DNA of 64,000 bases from CAYMNU01 sp964391885 (GTDB taxonomy: Archaea > Altiarchaeota > Altiarchaeia > JAFGQM01): contig CAYMNU010000010.1 of NCBI GenBank assembly GCA_964391885.1, positions 1-64,000 of the forward strand, written 5' to 3'. A program made the position numbers and the translations under genes. A model generated the notes under the pieces. The model did no database searches and was not told the DNA's origin. It was given only the letters and a program-made list of their open reading frames with translations. Shown piece after piece: positions 7,276 through 16,089 of this stretch (within the stretch, counting starts at the first letter, position 1; every line of letters begins with the position of its first letter).

Positions 7276-8079
7276 ATGGCAGTAAAAAAGGCTATGGAAA
7301 AAGAAGAAGCAGTCGAGAAGAAAGAACTAGCTGCTGAGGAAGTTGAAATCATCGAGAAGCCTGAAGTGCAGGAAGAGGAAGATATTCCGGATGAGGCCAA
7401 GGAATACATAGCATCCACAGAAGGCAGGAAGCTGCTTACCGAGCCAGAGACCTACCTTAAGAACGGCACGCATATAGGCCTTACCTATCGCACAGGCAAC
7501 ATGCGCAAATTCATATATACGATTCGTGATGACAAGTTGAGTATTTTCAGCCTTAATTCAATCGACGAGCGGATAAGGAAAGCGGCCAAGATGCTTGCAA
7601 GATACGACAAGGATGACATTTTGGTAGTGGGTTCCAGGGCATATGCAAAGAGGCCCGTAAGGAAGTTCGCTGAGAATGCGGGCTTGAAGTTCGTGTCCGG
7701 GAGATTCAGGCCGGGCTCTTTCACAAACCCGCAGGAAGGCAATTTCCGCGAGCCTAAAATAGTCATGGTTGCAGATCCCATTGCAGACAAGCAGGCAGTA
7801 AGGGAGTCTGCAAGAGTTGGCATTCCGATGATAGGCGTATGCGACTCGAATGCGCTCACGAGGAACCTCGACCTTATAATACCGCTTAACAATAAGGGCA
7901 AGCAATCTATAGCCCTTATATTCAGGCTGCTCACAAAGCAATATTTGGTGGAGCGAGGCGAGATGAAGGAATCCGACGAGCTCAAAGACACGCTCGAAGA
8001 CTATATCTCCCAGATACAGCCGACGAAACGAATAGAAACGCTCATAAAATCCAAAAAGAGGGAAAAGTTTAAAACATGA
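7276..8079 (+). CDS. rps2: Ribosomal protein S2 (uS2) with acidic N-terminal extension
   Basis: Small-subunit protein of the body-head junction. The core starts near residue 50 (GRKLLTEPETYLKNGTHIGL), followed by the NMRKFIYTIRDDKLSIFSLN and GRFRPGSFTNP segments typical of archaeal S2. The first 45 residues are Glu/Lys-rich and not conserved. Enolase, which in many archaea sits between rpoK and rps2, is missing here. Its stop overlaps the next start. Confidence 0.95.
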   Translation: MAVKKAMEKEEAVEKKELAAEEVEIIEKPEVQEEEDIPDEAKEYIASTEGRKLLTEPETYLKNGTHIGLTYRTGNMRKFIYTIRDDKLSIFSLNSIDERIRKAAKMLARYDKDDILVVGSRAYAKRPVRKFAENAGLKFVSGRFRPGSFTNPQEGNFREPKIVMVADPIADKQAVRESARVGIPMIGVCDSNALTRNLDLIIPLNNKGKQSIALIFRLLTKQYLVERGEMKESDELKDTLEDYISQIQPTKRIETLIKSKKREKFKT

Positions 8080-8918
8080 GCATAAGAAGCCCTGCAGTCG
8101 CCGGGGCATTCTATCCTTTTTCTAAAGAAGAAGCCCTTGGCCAACTTGAAGCCTTATTCCAATATTGGGGCATCGGTATTGAAAGCTTAGGTGATGATAG
8201 TTGCGCGGGCTGCAAAGGCCTGGTTGTCCCCCATGCAGGGTGGGCATACTCGGGCTATGTGGCAGCCAAGGCATACGCAGAGCTTCCCTCTGTTGATACA
8301 ATCATCCTCATGGGCCCTAATCATTATGGCGTTGGTCCGGATTTCTCGGTTTCATCCTCCGATTGGGCAACACCATTAGGCAGAGTAAATACGGATAAAG
8401 GGCTCGTTGAAGCGATTTGCAACAGCTCCATTGCAGAAGCCGATGACCTCGCCCATCAAAAAGAGCATTCAATAGAAGTCCAGCTGCCATTTCTGCAGCT
8501 GGCGCTAAACCGTTTTGAGATAGTGCCCATTTCCATTAAAAACTATGCCGCTGACGAGGCCTTCCTGAGCGTATGCAAGGACTTTGGCAGGGATCTTGCA
8601 TCATGTATAAACGACTGCGGCAAAAAGGTTCTCGTAGTCGCATCCACGGATTTCAGCCACTATGTGCCGCAAGAGGTCGCTGAATCCCATGATTCCCTCG
8701 CTATTGAGGCGATCTGTAAAATGGATGAAGATGCGCTATTCAATGCGATTTCCGAGAAGGGCATCTCTATGTGCGGATATGCGGGGGTGGCGTCATGCCT
8801 CAGCGCATGCAGGGCATTGGGGGCGAAAAAAGGGGAAAAGCTAGCCTATATGACGTCAGGCGAAACAGGCGGCGACAGCGAGGCAGTTGTAGGCTACGGC
8901 GCTATTCGGATTTTATAA
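8076..8918 (+). CDS. MEMO1-family protein (AmmeMemoRadiSam system protein B)
   Basis: Homologue of human MEMO1, with a fold related to class III extradiol dioxygenases. It shows the expected conserved histidines in VPHAGWAYSG, GPNHYG, EHSIEVQLPFLQ and STDFSHY. Its 280 residues are typical. It is coupled to rps2 by a 4-base overlap, a very common archaeal arrangement. The biochemical role is unsettled in archaea; partners AmmeR and the radical SAM protein are not in this window. Confidence 0.92.
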   Translation: MSIRSPAVAGAFYPFSKEEALGQLEALFQYWGIGIESLGDDSCAGCKGLVVPHAGWAYSGYVAAKAYAELPSVDTIILMGPNHYGVGPDFSVSSSDWATPLGRVNTDKGLVEAICNSSIAEADDLAHQKEHSIEVQLPFLQLALNRFEIVPISIKNYAADEAFLSVCKDFGRDLASCINDCGKKVLVVASTDFSHYVPQEVAESHDSLAIEAICKMDEDALFNAISEKGISMCGYAGVASCLSACRALGAKKGEKLAYMTSGETGGDSEAVVGYGAIRIL

Positions 8919-8956
8919 GGGCAATCTTCAAATTAAGCAAACATAAGAGGCCTAAA

Positions 8957-9355
8957 ATGGGTATTTTGAACTACAGGATTGACAGGATAGACGGAAAAGT
9001 CAGCAAAAGAGGCGCTGATAAGGTAGACGTGAAAGAGGCATTCTCGATAATCGAGGCCAAGAAGAAGACAGACCAGATGGTAAATGTCAAGTGGGGTTTT
9101 GACATAGACTACCAGGGAATCGGCAAGCTTTCGCTTGAGGGCTCGCTCGATTACGTCTCTAAAGATGCCAGCGCCTCAATCGAGGAAAAAGAGGTCAAGG
9201 GCAAGAAGCTTACCGCCCTCAAGGGCGAAGCGCTCAGGGAAGTATCTAATTCCGTGCTCAGGAGGGGCATAATAGAAGCCATAATCTTGACCAAGACTTT
9301 GCAGCTACCTCCCCCCATACAGCTGCCTTCAGTAAGGGTAGAGAAGGACAAATAG
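8957..9355 (+). CDS. Conserved archaeal protein, possible SecB-like chaperone
   Basis: The protein has 132 residues. An N-terminal beta-rich half (VNVKWGFDIDYQGIGKLSLE) is followed by one long helix and a proline-rich end, LQLPPPIQLPSVRVEK. That layout recalls the small archaeal family described as SecB-like (Methanocaldococcus MJ0357 type), but the match is from memory and weak. The upstream frame is open, yet the ATG used comes after MEMO and matches the beginning of the folded part. It ends at a T-rich tract. Confidence 0.5.
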   Translation: MGILNYRIDRIDGKVSKRGADKVDVKEAFSIIEAKKKTDQMVNVKWGFDIDYQGIGKLSLEGSLDYVSKDASASIEEKEVKGKKLTALKGEALREVSNSVLRRGIIEAIILTKTLQLPPPIQLPSVRVEKDK

Positions 9356-9370
9356 TCCTTTTCACCCTGC

Positions 9371-9382
9371 TTTTTTTCTTTT
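9371..9382 (+). terminator. Poly-T terminator before thrS
   Basis: A run of seven Ts, then C, then four Ts lies 15 bases after the stop of the preceding gene, the usual form of an intrinsic archaeal terminator. It would separate the ribosomal operon from the thrS-mvk-fni group. Confidence 0.5.
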
Positions 9383-9402
9383 AATGCCTTTCTTAATCAA
9401 AC

Positions 9403-11283
9403 ATGAAGCTTCTTCTAAATCACGCGGACTCTTTTGACTTTGAAGCCACCCGAAAGGCTATAAAAAGCGCAAAGGACCTGATAGATAAAACAGGGACTGC
9501 CAAAAACGCATTGGTTGCATTTATAGCAGTCGAAAAATGCGATGAAGGCAAAGAAAGCGCAGTCGCAGAGCGGGCGGTTTCCGAGATTATGGATGTCTTC
9601 GACAAAGTGGGGGCTGAATCCATAGTAGTATATCCTTATGCCCATCTCTCATCAAACCTTTCTTCGCCAGCAGTCGCCGAGACTGTTTTGGACCTGGTTT
9701 ATGAAAAACTTAAGGAAGGCAAGGCGAATGTTGTCAAGGCGCCATTCGGATGGTACAAGGCGTTCAGGATAAGCTGCAAAGGCCACCCTATGGCTGAGCT
9801 CAGCAGGGAGATAATAATTGAAGAGATTGAGGAAAAGTCTAAAGAGGAAACCTCGGAAGCCCTTAAGGCAGAAGAGAAAATGAAATCCTCTTGGAAGATA
9901 CTCACTCCAGACGGGAAGCTGCACGAGCCCTCAGGCTTTGATTTCTCCAAGCATCCGGGGCTGAAAAAGTTCGCGGATTATGAGATGCATAAAAACCGTG
10001 CGGCTGACAAGGAGCCCCCCCATGTCGAGCTGATGAAACGGCTGGAGCTTGTGGATTATGAGCCTGGCAGCGACCCGGGCAATCTCAGGTACTACCCAAA
10101 AGGCAGGTTCATCAAAAGCCTTCTCGAGGATTATGTAACCGAAGAGGTCAAGAAATACGGGGCGATGGAGATAGAGGCGCCGATAATGTACGATTTTGAG
10201 CACCCTTCGCTGAAAAAGTATCTAAATCGTTTCCCTGCTCGACAATACACTATTCAGACGCCAAACAAGAAGGTGTTTTTAAGATTCGCCGCATGCTTCG
10301 GCCAATTCCTGATGGCGCACGATGCGACCATCTCTTATAAGAATCTGCCGCTGAGGCTTTATGAGATGACTCGCTATAGCTTCCGCGTTGAAAAAAGGGG
10401 TGAGTTGACAGGCCTGCGAAGGCTCAGGAGCTTCACGATGCCAGACTGCCATGCATTCGTCTCGGATTTTGAGATGGCCAAGAAGGAGATGGCTGTTCGT
10501 TTCGAGCTGGCTGACCGGATCCTTACTAAGATTGGCATTGATAGGAACAAGGAACTGGAGATGGGCCTCAGGATAGTAAAGGGATTCTATGACGAGCATA
10601 AGGATTTTGTCGCAGACCTCGCCAAAAAGTGGGGTAAGCCCATGCTTGTCGAAATGTGGGATTCAAGGTTCTTCTATTTCATGATGAAATATGAATGGAA
10701 TTTCATCGATGCCCTGAACAAGGCGTCTGCGCTCACAACAGACCAGATAGATGTTGAGAATGCCGAAACCTATGACATAAGCTATGTAGCCAGCGATGGC
10801 TCTGAGAAAAGGCCGCTTATAATGCACCTCTCGCCCAGCGGGGCGATTGAGCGCGTCATTTATGCGCTTTTGGAAGGCGCTTATATGAGGTCTCAGGAGG
10901 GCGGCCTTGCCGAGCTCCCCTTATGGCTCGCGCCGACGCAGGCAAGGGTTATTCCAGTGAGCGAGAAGAGCAGCGAATATGCGCGCGCTGTGATGCTTGA
11001 ACTGACAAAGAATAATATCCGTGCCGATCTCGACGACAGGGACCTGACTTTGGGCAAGAAGATAAGGGAGGCGGGGCAGGAATGGGTGCCCTATAGCATT
11101 GTGGTGGGAGAAGAAGAAGAAAAATCAAAAAGCATCTCGGTTTCAGTAAGGGGTATCAAGGGCCAGTCCCTTATGTCCACAAAGGACTTGGCTGCCTTGG
11201 TGCATGAAAGAACCGCTGGCATGCCCTTCAAGTCTCTCCCTCTTGCAGCAGAGCTTTCAAAGAGGCCGAAATTCGCGGGATGA
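9403..11283 (+). CDS. thrS: Threonyl-tRNA synthetase, archaeal type
   Basis: Charges tRNA-Thr. Residues 1 to about 145 match the archaeal D-aminoacyl-tRNA deacylase-like editing domain (start MKLLLNHADSFDFEA). A class II catalytic core follows, with a motif 2 region RLYEMTRYSFRVEKRGELTG, TMPDCHAF and a motif 3 region MHLSPSGAIERVI. The C-terminal anticodon-binding domain includes LADLDDRDLTLGKKIREAG-like sequence. The 626 residues are full length. The stop overlaps the start of mevalonate kinase. Confidence 0.95.
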   Translation: MKLLLNHADSFDFEATRKAIKSAKDLIDKTGTAKNALVAFIAVEKCDEGKESAVAERAVSEIMDVFDKVGAESIVVYPYAHLSSNLSSPAVAETVLDLVYEKLKEGKANVVKAPFGWYKAFRISCKGHPMAELSREIIIEEIEEKSKEETSEALKAEEKMKSSWKILTPDGKLHEPSGFDFSKHPGLKKFADYEMHKNRAADKEPPHVELMKRLELVDYEPGSDPGNLRYYPKGRFIKSLLEDYVTEEVKKYGAMEIEAPIMYDFEHPSLKKYLNRFPARQYTIQTPNKKVFLRFAACFGQFLMAHDATISYKNLPLRLYEMTRYSFRVEKRGELTGLRRLRSFTMPDCHAFVSDFEMAKKEMAVRFELADRILTKIGIDRNKELEMGLRIVKGFYDEHKDFVADLAKKWGKPMLVEMWDSRFFYFMMKYEWNFIDALNKASALTTDQIDVENAETYDISYVASDGSEKRPLIMHLSPSGAIERVIYALLEGAYMRSQEGGLAELPLWLAPTQARVIPVSEKSSEYARAVMLELTKNNIRADLDDRDLTLGKKIREAGQEWVPYSIVVGEEEEKSKSISVSVRGIKGQSLMSTKDLAALVHERTAGMPFKSLPLAAELSKRPKFAG

Positions 11284-12197
11284 CTACGGCAAGCGCGCCT
11301 GCCAAGGCGATAATTCTGGGCGAGCATACAGCCCTCTACGGCAACCCTGCTTTGGCCATGGCTTTAGATATTCGTGCAAGAGTGGCTGTGGCTATGAGGA
11401 AGGACGGAAAGGTTTTCCTAAGCGCCCTGGGGCTCGGCATAGATAAGCAGTTAAAGACTCCGGAACGGGGCACGGAGCTTGTTATGAAGGCAGTAAGCAT
11501 GGTAGGTGGGGGGTTTGACATAGAGGTCAGCTCAGAAATACCCCTTGCATCCGGGATGGGATCATCTGCGGCAATATCCTGCGCTCTCGTGGCTGCCTTA
11601 AGAAAGAAATCGGGCAATAACTCGGACATACGATTAATAGCCGAAGAGGCTACAAAATGCGAAAGTGTAGTCCACTCAAAGAGCAGCGGCCTTGACACTT
11701 TTGTTTCGGCTTATGGCGGTGTCGGCATATACCACAGTAAAATATTTATGCCTCTTGAGCACCATGAATTTCCCAATATAATCATAGCCCACTCGGGAGA
11801 ATATAGCGAGACCTATGGGCTAGTGCGGCACATAGACTCCCTACGCAGTAGTTCTCCCCAGCTTTTCAAGGACTTTTTGGAGGCTTCCAGAGATATAGTC
11901 TCAGAAGGCGGCGAATGCATCCGATCCTGCAAATGGGAACGGCTCGGAGAGCTGATGTATGAAAACCATTCCCTTTTAGCTGGTATGGGGGTATCCTCGC
12001 CCCGGCTGGACACTCTGGTTGATGCTGCACGCAGCCAGGGCGCAATGGGCGCCAAGCTTTCGGGCGCGGGTCGCGGCGGAATAATGCTGGCATTAGTTGA
12101 CAAAAGCAGCGAAGCAGGGGTAAAAGAAGCTTTAAGTAGATTGAATGCCAAAATAATAGAACCCGGAATTTCAAAGGACGGTGTCAGGCTGGAATGA
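11280..12197 (+). CDS. mvk: Mevalonate kinase (archaeal GHMP type)
   Basis: Phosphorylates mevalonate at C5 in isoprenoid lipid synthesis. GHMP motifs are clear: SAPAKAIILGEHTALYGNPA near the start, the ATP loop PLASGMGSSAAIS at about residue 88, SSGLDTFVSAYGG and C-terminal GAMGAKLSGAGRGG. The length (305 residues) fits archaeal mevalonate kinases. It is coupled to thrS upstream and to IPP isomerase downstream by 4-base overlaps. The isopentenyl phosphate kinase gene often placed between them is absent. Confidence 0.92.
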   Translation: MTTASAPAKAIILGEHTALYGNPALAMALDIRARVAVAMRKDGKVFLSALGLGIDKQLKTPERGTELVMKAVSMVGGGFDIEVSSEIPLASGMGSSAAISCALVAALRKKSGNNSDIRLIAEEATKCESVVHSKSSGLDTFVSAYGGVGIYHSKIFMPLEHHEFPNIIIAHSGEYSETYGLVRHIDSLRSSSPQLFKDFLEASRDIVSEGGECIRSCKWERLGELMYENHSLLAGMGVSSPRLDTLVDAARSQGAMGAKLSGAGRGGIMLALVDKSSEAGVKEALSRLNAKIIEPGISKDGVRLE

Positions 12198-13225
12198 AAA
12201 ACCAAAGGAAAATCGACCACATAAAGATTGCGCTTGAAAAGGATATCGAAGCCGGAAAGAGCGGCTTTGAGGACATAGAGCTGGTGCATAACGCGCTACC
12301 CGAAACAAGCTTGGATCATATCGAAATCAGGACTGAGTTCCTAGGCAAGAAACTAAAATACCCTTTCCTCATAGAGGCAATGACCGGCGGCACAGAAGAG
12401 GCGATAGCGATAAACGAGGCGCTTGCACATGTTGCCGAGGAAGCGGGCATAGGCATAGCAGTAGGCAGCCAGAGGCCGGCGATAGAAGACAAAACGCTTG
12501 AAGAGAGTTATTCAGTCGTCAGGGAAACGGCGAAGAAAAGCCTTAAGGTAGCAAACCTGGGCGCAGTGCAGCTGAACTACGGATACGGCATAACAGAATG
12601 CCAGATGGCCGTGGACATGCTCGGTGCAGACGCACTTGCATTGCATTTCAATGCCCTGCAGGAAGTGGTGCAGCCCGAGGGCAATGTCAATTTCGCAGAT
12701 CTTCTTCCAAAAATAAAGGACATTTGCGAGGCATTGTCTGTGCCTGTGATAGCCAAGGAAGTGGGCTGCGGAATATCAGGAAAAAGCGCTGAAAGGCTCT
12801 TGGAAGCGGGCGTCAAATGCATAGACGTTGGAGGCTACGGCGGGACTTCCTGGAACCGCATAGAGGGCTACCGCGCAGAGGGCGAAAAAAGGGAGATTTC
12901 GGAAATATTCGATTCATGGGGCATACCCACTGCAATATCGCTTCTTGAGATTAAGAAGCTTGAATGCCAGAAGATAGCCAGCGGAGGGATCAGGGACGGT
13001 ATAGATGTAGCAAAGAGTTTCGCGCTTGGCGCAGACCTTGCAGGGCTTGCATTACCCCTTTTGAAAGCGCTGGACGAGCATGGTGAAGACGGCGTTTACA
13101 GTTACATCTGCCAATTGGCGGATGAGCTCAAGGTCGCTATGCTGTTAACCGGCTCAAAAGACCTGGGTGCACTTAGAAAGGCAGATTACAAGGTCTTTGG
13201 AAAAGTCAAAGAGTGGATATCATGA
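12194..13225 (+). CDS. fni: Isopentenyl-diphosphate delta-isomerase type 2 (FMN-dependent)
   Basis: Interconverts IPP and DMAPP. The TIM-barrel flavoprotein shows EAMTGGTEEA near residue 58, VGSQRPA, the FMN-phosphate region VGGYGGTSWNRIE and ASGGIRDGID. At 343 residues it is full length. It is the last isoprenoid gene of this operon, directly coupled to mvk. Confidence 0.95.
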   Translation: MKNQRKIDHIKIALEKDIEAGKSGFEDIELVHNALPETSLDHIEIRTEFLGKKLKYPFLIEAMTGGTEEAIAINEALAHVAEEAGIGIAVGSQRPAIEDKTLEESYSVVRETAKKSLKVANLGAVQLNYGYGITECQMAVDMLGADALALHFNALQEVVQPEGNVNFADLLPKIKDICEALSVPVIAKEVGCGISGKSAERLLEAGVKCIDVGGYGGTSWNRIEGYRAEGEKREISEIFDSWGIPTAISLLEIKKLECQKIASGGIRDGIDVAKSFALGADLAGLALPLLKALDEHGEDGVYSYICQLADELKVAMLLTGSKDLGALRKADYKVFGKVKEWIS

Positions 13226-13264
13226 TTATTGTTTGAAACCAAACGAGGTAATAAAAAAGAAAAT

Positions 13265-14569
13265 ATGGAAATAAAGGCGGTTGGCGGCTATGAGGGTGTA
13301 GGCCGCAACATGACGCTGGTAAGCGTAGACGGCGCCCAGTTGGCGCTTGACTGCGGTATAAAGCTGGATTCCTACCTGCTTTACTACGGCGAGTCAGACA
13401 AGGATTTTGACGAGATAAGCAATGAGGATTTGCTGAAGGTTGGTGCTATACCGGATTTAAGCCCAAAAGAACCCATCGACGCGTTTCTGGTGTCACACGG
13501 GCACTTGGATCATATAGGCGCGCTCCACCGGTACATGGATAGATACCCTGCACAAGTGTTTGCGACTCAGTATGCCGCAGGGCTTATACGCAAGAGGCTG
13601 CCCAAAGAGCAGCTGGGAAAGCTGTCCAATGTGAATTATGGGCAAAGGATACAGGTAACGCCCAGGCTCTCTGCAGAGCTTGTCCAAGTCACACACTCGA
13701 TACCGCAGGCATCGATGATTGACATACATTCTTCAGAGGGTGATATAGTATATGCATGCGATTATAAGCTGGATGACCACTCAAAGATAGCCAAGACAAA
13801 TTACAAGAGGCTCAAGAGCATAGGGAATCAGGGAGTCAAAGCGCTTATAGTCGAGGCGCTTGATGTTGGGAGAGAAGGGAAATGCCCCTCAGAGAAAGTG
13901 GCCCGGGCTAAAATCAGGGACACCCTCGCATTCGCGCATGAGGAAGGCGGGCTGATGGTGGCTACGACTTTTTCCACGCACCTGGAAAGGCTGCAGACAC
14001 TGATTACAGAAGCTGATAAGCTGGGCAGGAAGATAATAATAGCCGGCAACAGCTACATAGCTAACTGCTCCATGGGCGAGGAGATGGGCCTGCTTAAACT
14101 GCCCGACGGCACCAAGGTCGTGGGCAGGAAGCTGGATTCTGTGTTCTCCAAGATAAACGACAAGAACCGGGACCAGTACTTTATAATCACCACGGGCCAT
14201 CAGGGCGAGCCGAAGGCTGTTTTGTCGAGGATTGTGAATAATTCCTTGAAGTTTGACTTCAAGAAGGGCGACTCGGTGATATTCTCATCGAGCACTATAC
14301 CCACGGACGTCAACATAGCTAACAAGAGCCAGATGGTCGACAAACTAAGGAACCTGGGAGTGAGGATATATGATGATGTTCACGTGTCCGGGCACGCTAA
14401 CAGAGAGGAGCACAGGAAGCTTGTCAAGATGCTCAATCCCGAGAATATAATACCTGCTCACGGGGACATCAGGATGCTTGCAAACTACTTTGACTTTGCT
14501 GAGGGCATGGGCTACAGGGCGAACACTGACGTTCACCTCATGAGGAACGGGGACAGCATAAGCCTGTGA
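13265..14569 (+). CDS. rnj: Archaeal ribonuclease J (metallo-beta-lactamase/beta-CASP)
   Basis: 5'-3' exonuclease of the beta-CASP family involved in RNA turnover and processing. Zinc motif VSHGHLDHIGAL lies near residue 78, with LVQVTHSIPQA, YACDYKLDDH, TTFSTHLERL, a beta-CASP SSSTIPT segment, VSGHANREEH and IIPAHGDIRML after it. The frame is open from a TTG at 13229, but the ATG gives the normal family start EIKAVGGYEGVGRNM. It follows fni by 39 bases. Confidence 0.92.
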   Translation: MEIKAVGGYEGVGRNMTLVSVDGAQLALDCGIKLDSYLLYYGESDKDFDEISNEDLLKVGAIPDLSPKEPIDAFLVSHGHLDHIGALHRYMDRYPAQVFATQYAAGLIRKRLPKEQLGKLSNVNYGQRIQVTPRLSAELVQVTHSIPQASMIDIHSSEGDIVYACDYKLDDHSKIAKTNYKRLKSIGNQGVKALIVEALDVGREGKCPSEKVARAKIRDTLAFAHEEGGLMVATTFSTHLERLQTLITEADKLGRKIIIAGNSYIANCSMGEEMGLLKLPDGTKVVGRKLDSVFSKINDKNRDQYFIITTGHQGEPKAVLSRIVNNSLKFDFKKGDSVIFSSSTIPTDVNIANKSQMVDKLRNLGVRIYDDVHVSGHANREEHRKLVKMLNPENIIPAHGDIRMLANYFDFAEGMGYRANTDVHLMRNGDSISL

Positions 14570-14597
14570 GGCCTGGAATAGCGGTCGCAGAGGGCGA

Positions 14598-14607
14598 TTT
14601 AAATATA
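14598..14607 (+). promoter_or_regulatory. TATA box of tRNA-Cys
   Basis: TTTAAATATA, preceded by a purine-rich GGGCGA (BRE position), lies about 25 bases before the mature 5' end of tRNA-Cys. This is the expected distance for archaeal TBP/TFB initiation close to the tRNA end. Confidence 0.7.
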
Positions 14608-14631
14608 GGATACATCTAAAATAAGCCCTGT

Positions 14632-14702
14632 GCAGGGGTAGCATAGTGGCTATGCAGCCGACTGCAGATCGGCAGACGGGGGTTCAATTCCCTCCCCCTG
14701 CT
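14632..14702 (+). tRNA. tRNA-Cys (anticodon GCA)
   Basis: Acceptor stem GCAGGGG/CCCCTGC with U73, the discriminator base of tRNA-Cys. The anticodon stem GCCGA/TCGGC is perfect and encloses CTGCAGA (anticodon GCA). The T-arm is GGGGG-TTCAATT-CCCTC. No CCA is encoded. A T-run directly after the gene should end transcription. Confidence 0.95.
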
Positions 14703-14842
14703 TTTTTATGCTTTTTAGTCCCGACTCTAGCATTTTTGGAATCCCCAAGCGTGGTCTAAAATTTAACTATCTAAGAAAGTTACTTTATTTATCTAGTTTA
14801 CCTTAATGACCTTTCTAATTAACAAAAGAAAACAGTATACTA

Positions 14843-14857
14843 GATTAGCTGCTAATC
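14843..14857. promoter_or_regulatory. 15-bp palindrome in front of the microprotein ribosome binding site
   Basis: GATTAGC-T-GCTAATC is a perfect 7-bp inverted repeat with a single central base, too tight for an RNA hairpin and of the form of a dimeric repressor site. It touches the following Shine-Dalgarno sequence GGAGGTG (14858-14864). TATA-like stretches lie upstream between about 14780 and 14825. Confidence 0.45.
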
Positions 14858-14870
14858 GGAGGTGAAAAGA

Positions 14871-14951
14871 ATGTCCATGTCAAGACGAGATATTGAACGG
14901 AACGCAAGGAAAAAGAAGGCCAAGGAAGCGGCCAAAGCATCCAAGAAGTAA
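14871..14951 (+). CDS. 26-residue basic microprotein
   Basis: Starts MSMSRRDIERNARKKKAK and ends KASKK. It has 11 basic and 3 acidic residues and is predicted to be a single amphipathic helix. The start ATG is preceded at 6 bases by GGAGGTG, the strongest Shine-Dalgarno sequence noticed in the window. A palindrome lies upstream and a perfect-looking hairpin downstream. It is not recognised; it recalls tiny basic ribosome-associated proteins such as L41e in size and charge but is not clearly homologous. It lies between tRNA-Cys and the second mevalonate kinase. Confidence 0.6.
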   Translation: MSMSRRDIERNARKKKAKEAAKASKK

Positions 14952-14973
14952 GTCCCCCACATTTCTTTTAATC

Positions 14974-15002
14974 GGGTGCCGAATACAGCCTTTTCGGTAC
15001 CC
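14974..15002 (+). terminator. Hairpin after the microprotein gene
   Basis: GGGTGCCGAA and TTCGGTACCC form a 10-bp stem (one G-T pair) with a 9-base loop. It starts 22 bases after the microprotein stop and is followed within 10 bases by a short T-run (CCTTTTTG). It reads as a terminator or a 3' stabiliser of a short mRNA. Confidence 0.55.
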
Positions 15003-15115
15003 AAAATACCTTTTTGTCTGGAGATGTGCGTATGCATTTATAGAAAGGTTTTCTTATAGTCCCTTCTAAATACCTTGGGGTGGCAACTACAATAAGCCTC
15101 AAGAATCGCTTTAAA

Positions 15116-16051
15116 ATGACTGGATATGGATTTGGCAAGGTGATACTCTTTGGCGAGCATTTCGTTGTTTACGGCCTTCCGGGCATAGCCGGAGGCATAA
15201 AGAACACGACGCTTGCAGAGATTGAAAAAGCTCCCGAGCCCGGGCTTCATGTAATCGACAACAGGCCCTCGGTCAAAGGCTACAAAGAGGGCAAGGCATC
15301 ACAGTTTAAAGACAGCTTGAGTTTTATCAAGGAAGCCATCCCCCAGGTCCCATGGGACGCCCAGGGGGTGACAGTCACCCTTGGCGGAGACCTTGTGGCA
15401 GCTTCGGGCGTGGGCGCGTCCGCAGCTTCATGCGCCGCGATAGCGCGCGCAATAAACGACTTTTTTGGCCTCGCATTGAGCGATGAGCAAATAAATCAGA
15501 TAGCCTATGAGGGCGAGAAAGGCTACCATGGAGACCCCTCAGGGCTTGATAACACATGCGCCACCTATGGCACCCTAATAACCTTCAGAAGGCTTCCGGA
15601 ATGCAATGAGATAGATAAGCTCGAGCTAGACAACAGCTGCGAGATCGTCATGGCCAATACAGGCATACCCGTTGACACAAAGGCAGTAGTTGCTGGAGTG
15701 AAAGAGCGCAAGGAGGCAGAACCAGAAAAGTATTCCAAGATATTCTCAGATTATGAGGAGTGTTATAAAGATGCTCTCACGGCATTAAAAGGCGGCGATT
15801 GGAAGAAGGTTGGACAGCTTATGTCTAAGAACCAAGAGCTGCTCAGGGAGCTGGGTGTAAGCCATCCCAAGCTTGAAGAGCTTATCGAAGCAGCCATGGC
15901 ATGCGGTGCCTACGGCGCAAAGCTCACTGGAGGCGGGGCAGGCGGCTACATGGTTGCATTGACCCCTGGCAAAGAGCTACAGGAAAGAGTGGCTGAAGAG
16001 CTCAAAAAAAGGGTTGATATAGTCGTAAAATCTACGGTGGGCGGCAAATAA
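15116..16051 (+). CDS. Second mevalonate kinase-like GHMP kinase, different subfamily
   Basis: A 311-residue GHMP kinase. Its N-terminus GKVILFGEHFVVYGLPGIAG, a following VIDNRPSVKGY, the ATP loop VAASGVGASAAS and GYHGDPSGLDNTCATYG are closer to the mevalonate kinases of trypanosomatids and some bacteria than to the archaeal paralogue at 11.3 kb (from memory). The active-site Asp is in PSGLDN, and the C-terminal GAYGAKLTGGGAGG is intact. A GTG at 15080 is an alternative start; the ATG aligns with family N-termini. Substrate could be mevalonate or a related alcohol. Confidence 0.85.
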   Translation: MTGYGFGKVILFGEHFVVYGLPGIAGGIKNTTLAEIEKAPEPGLHVIDNRPSVKGYKEGKASQFKDSLSFIKEAIPQVPWDAQGVTVTLGGDLVAASGVGASAASCAAIARAINDFFGLALSDEQINQIAYEGEKGYHGDPSGLDNTCATYGTLITFRRLPECNEIDKLELDNSCEIVMANTGIPVDTKAVVAGVKERKEAEPEKYSKIFSDYEECYKDALTALKGGDWKKVGQLMSKNQELLRELGVSHPKLEELIEAAMACGAYGAKLTGGGAGGYMVALTPGKELQERVAEELKKRVDIVVKSTVGGK

Positions 16052-16089
16052 GTAACAAGCTAATACATAACTCAAATAACTTATTTAGA

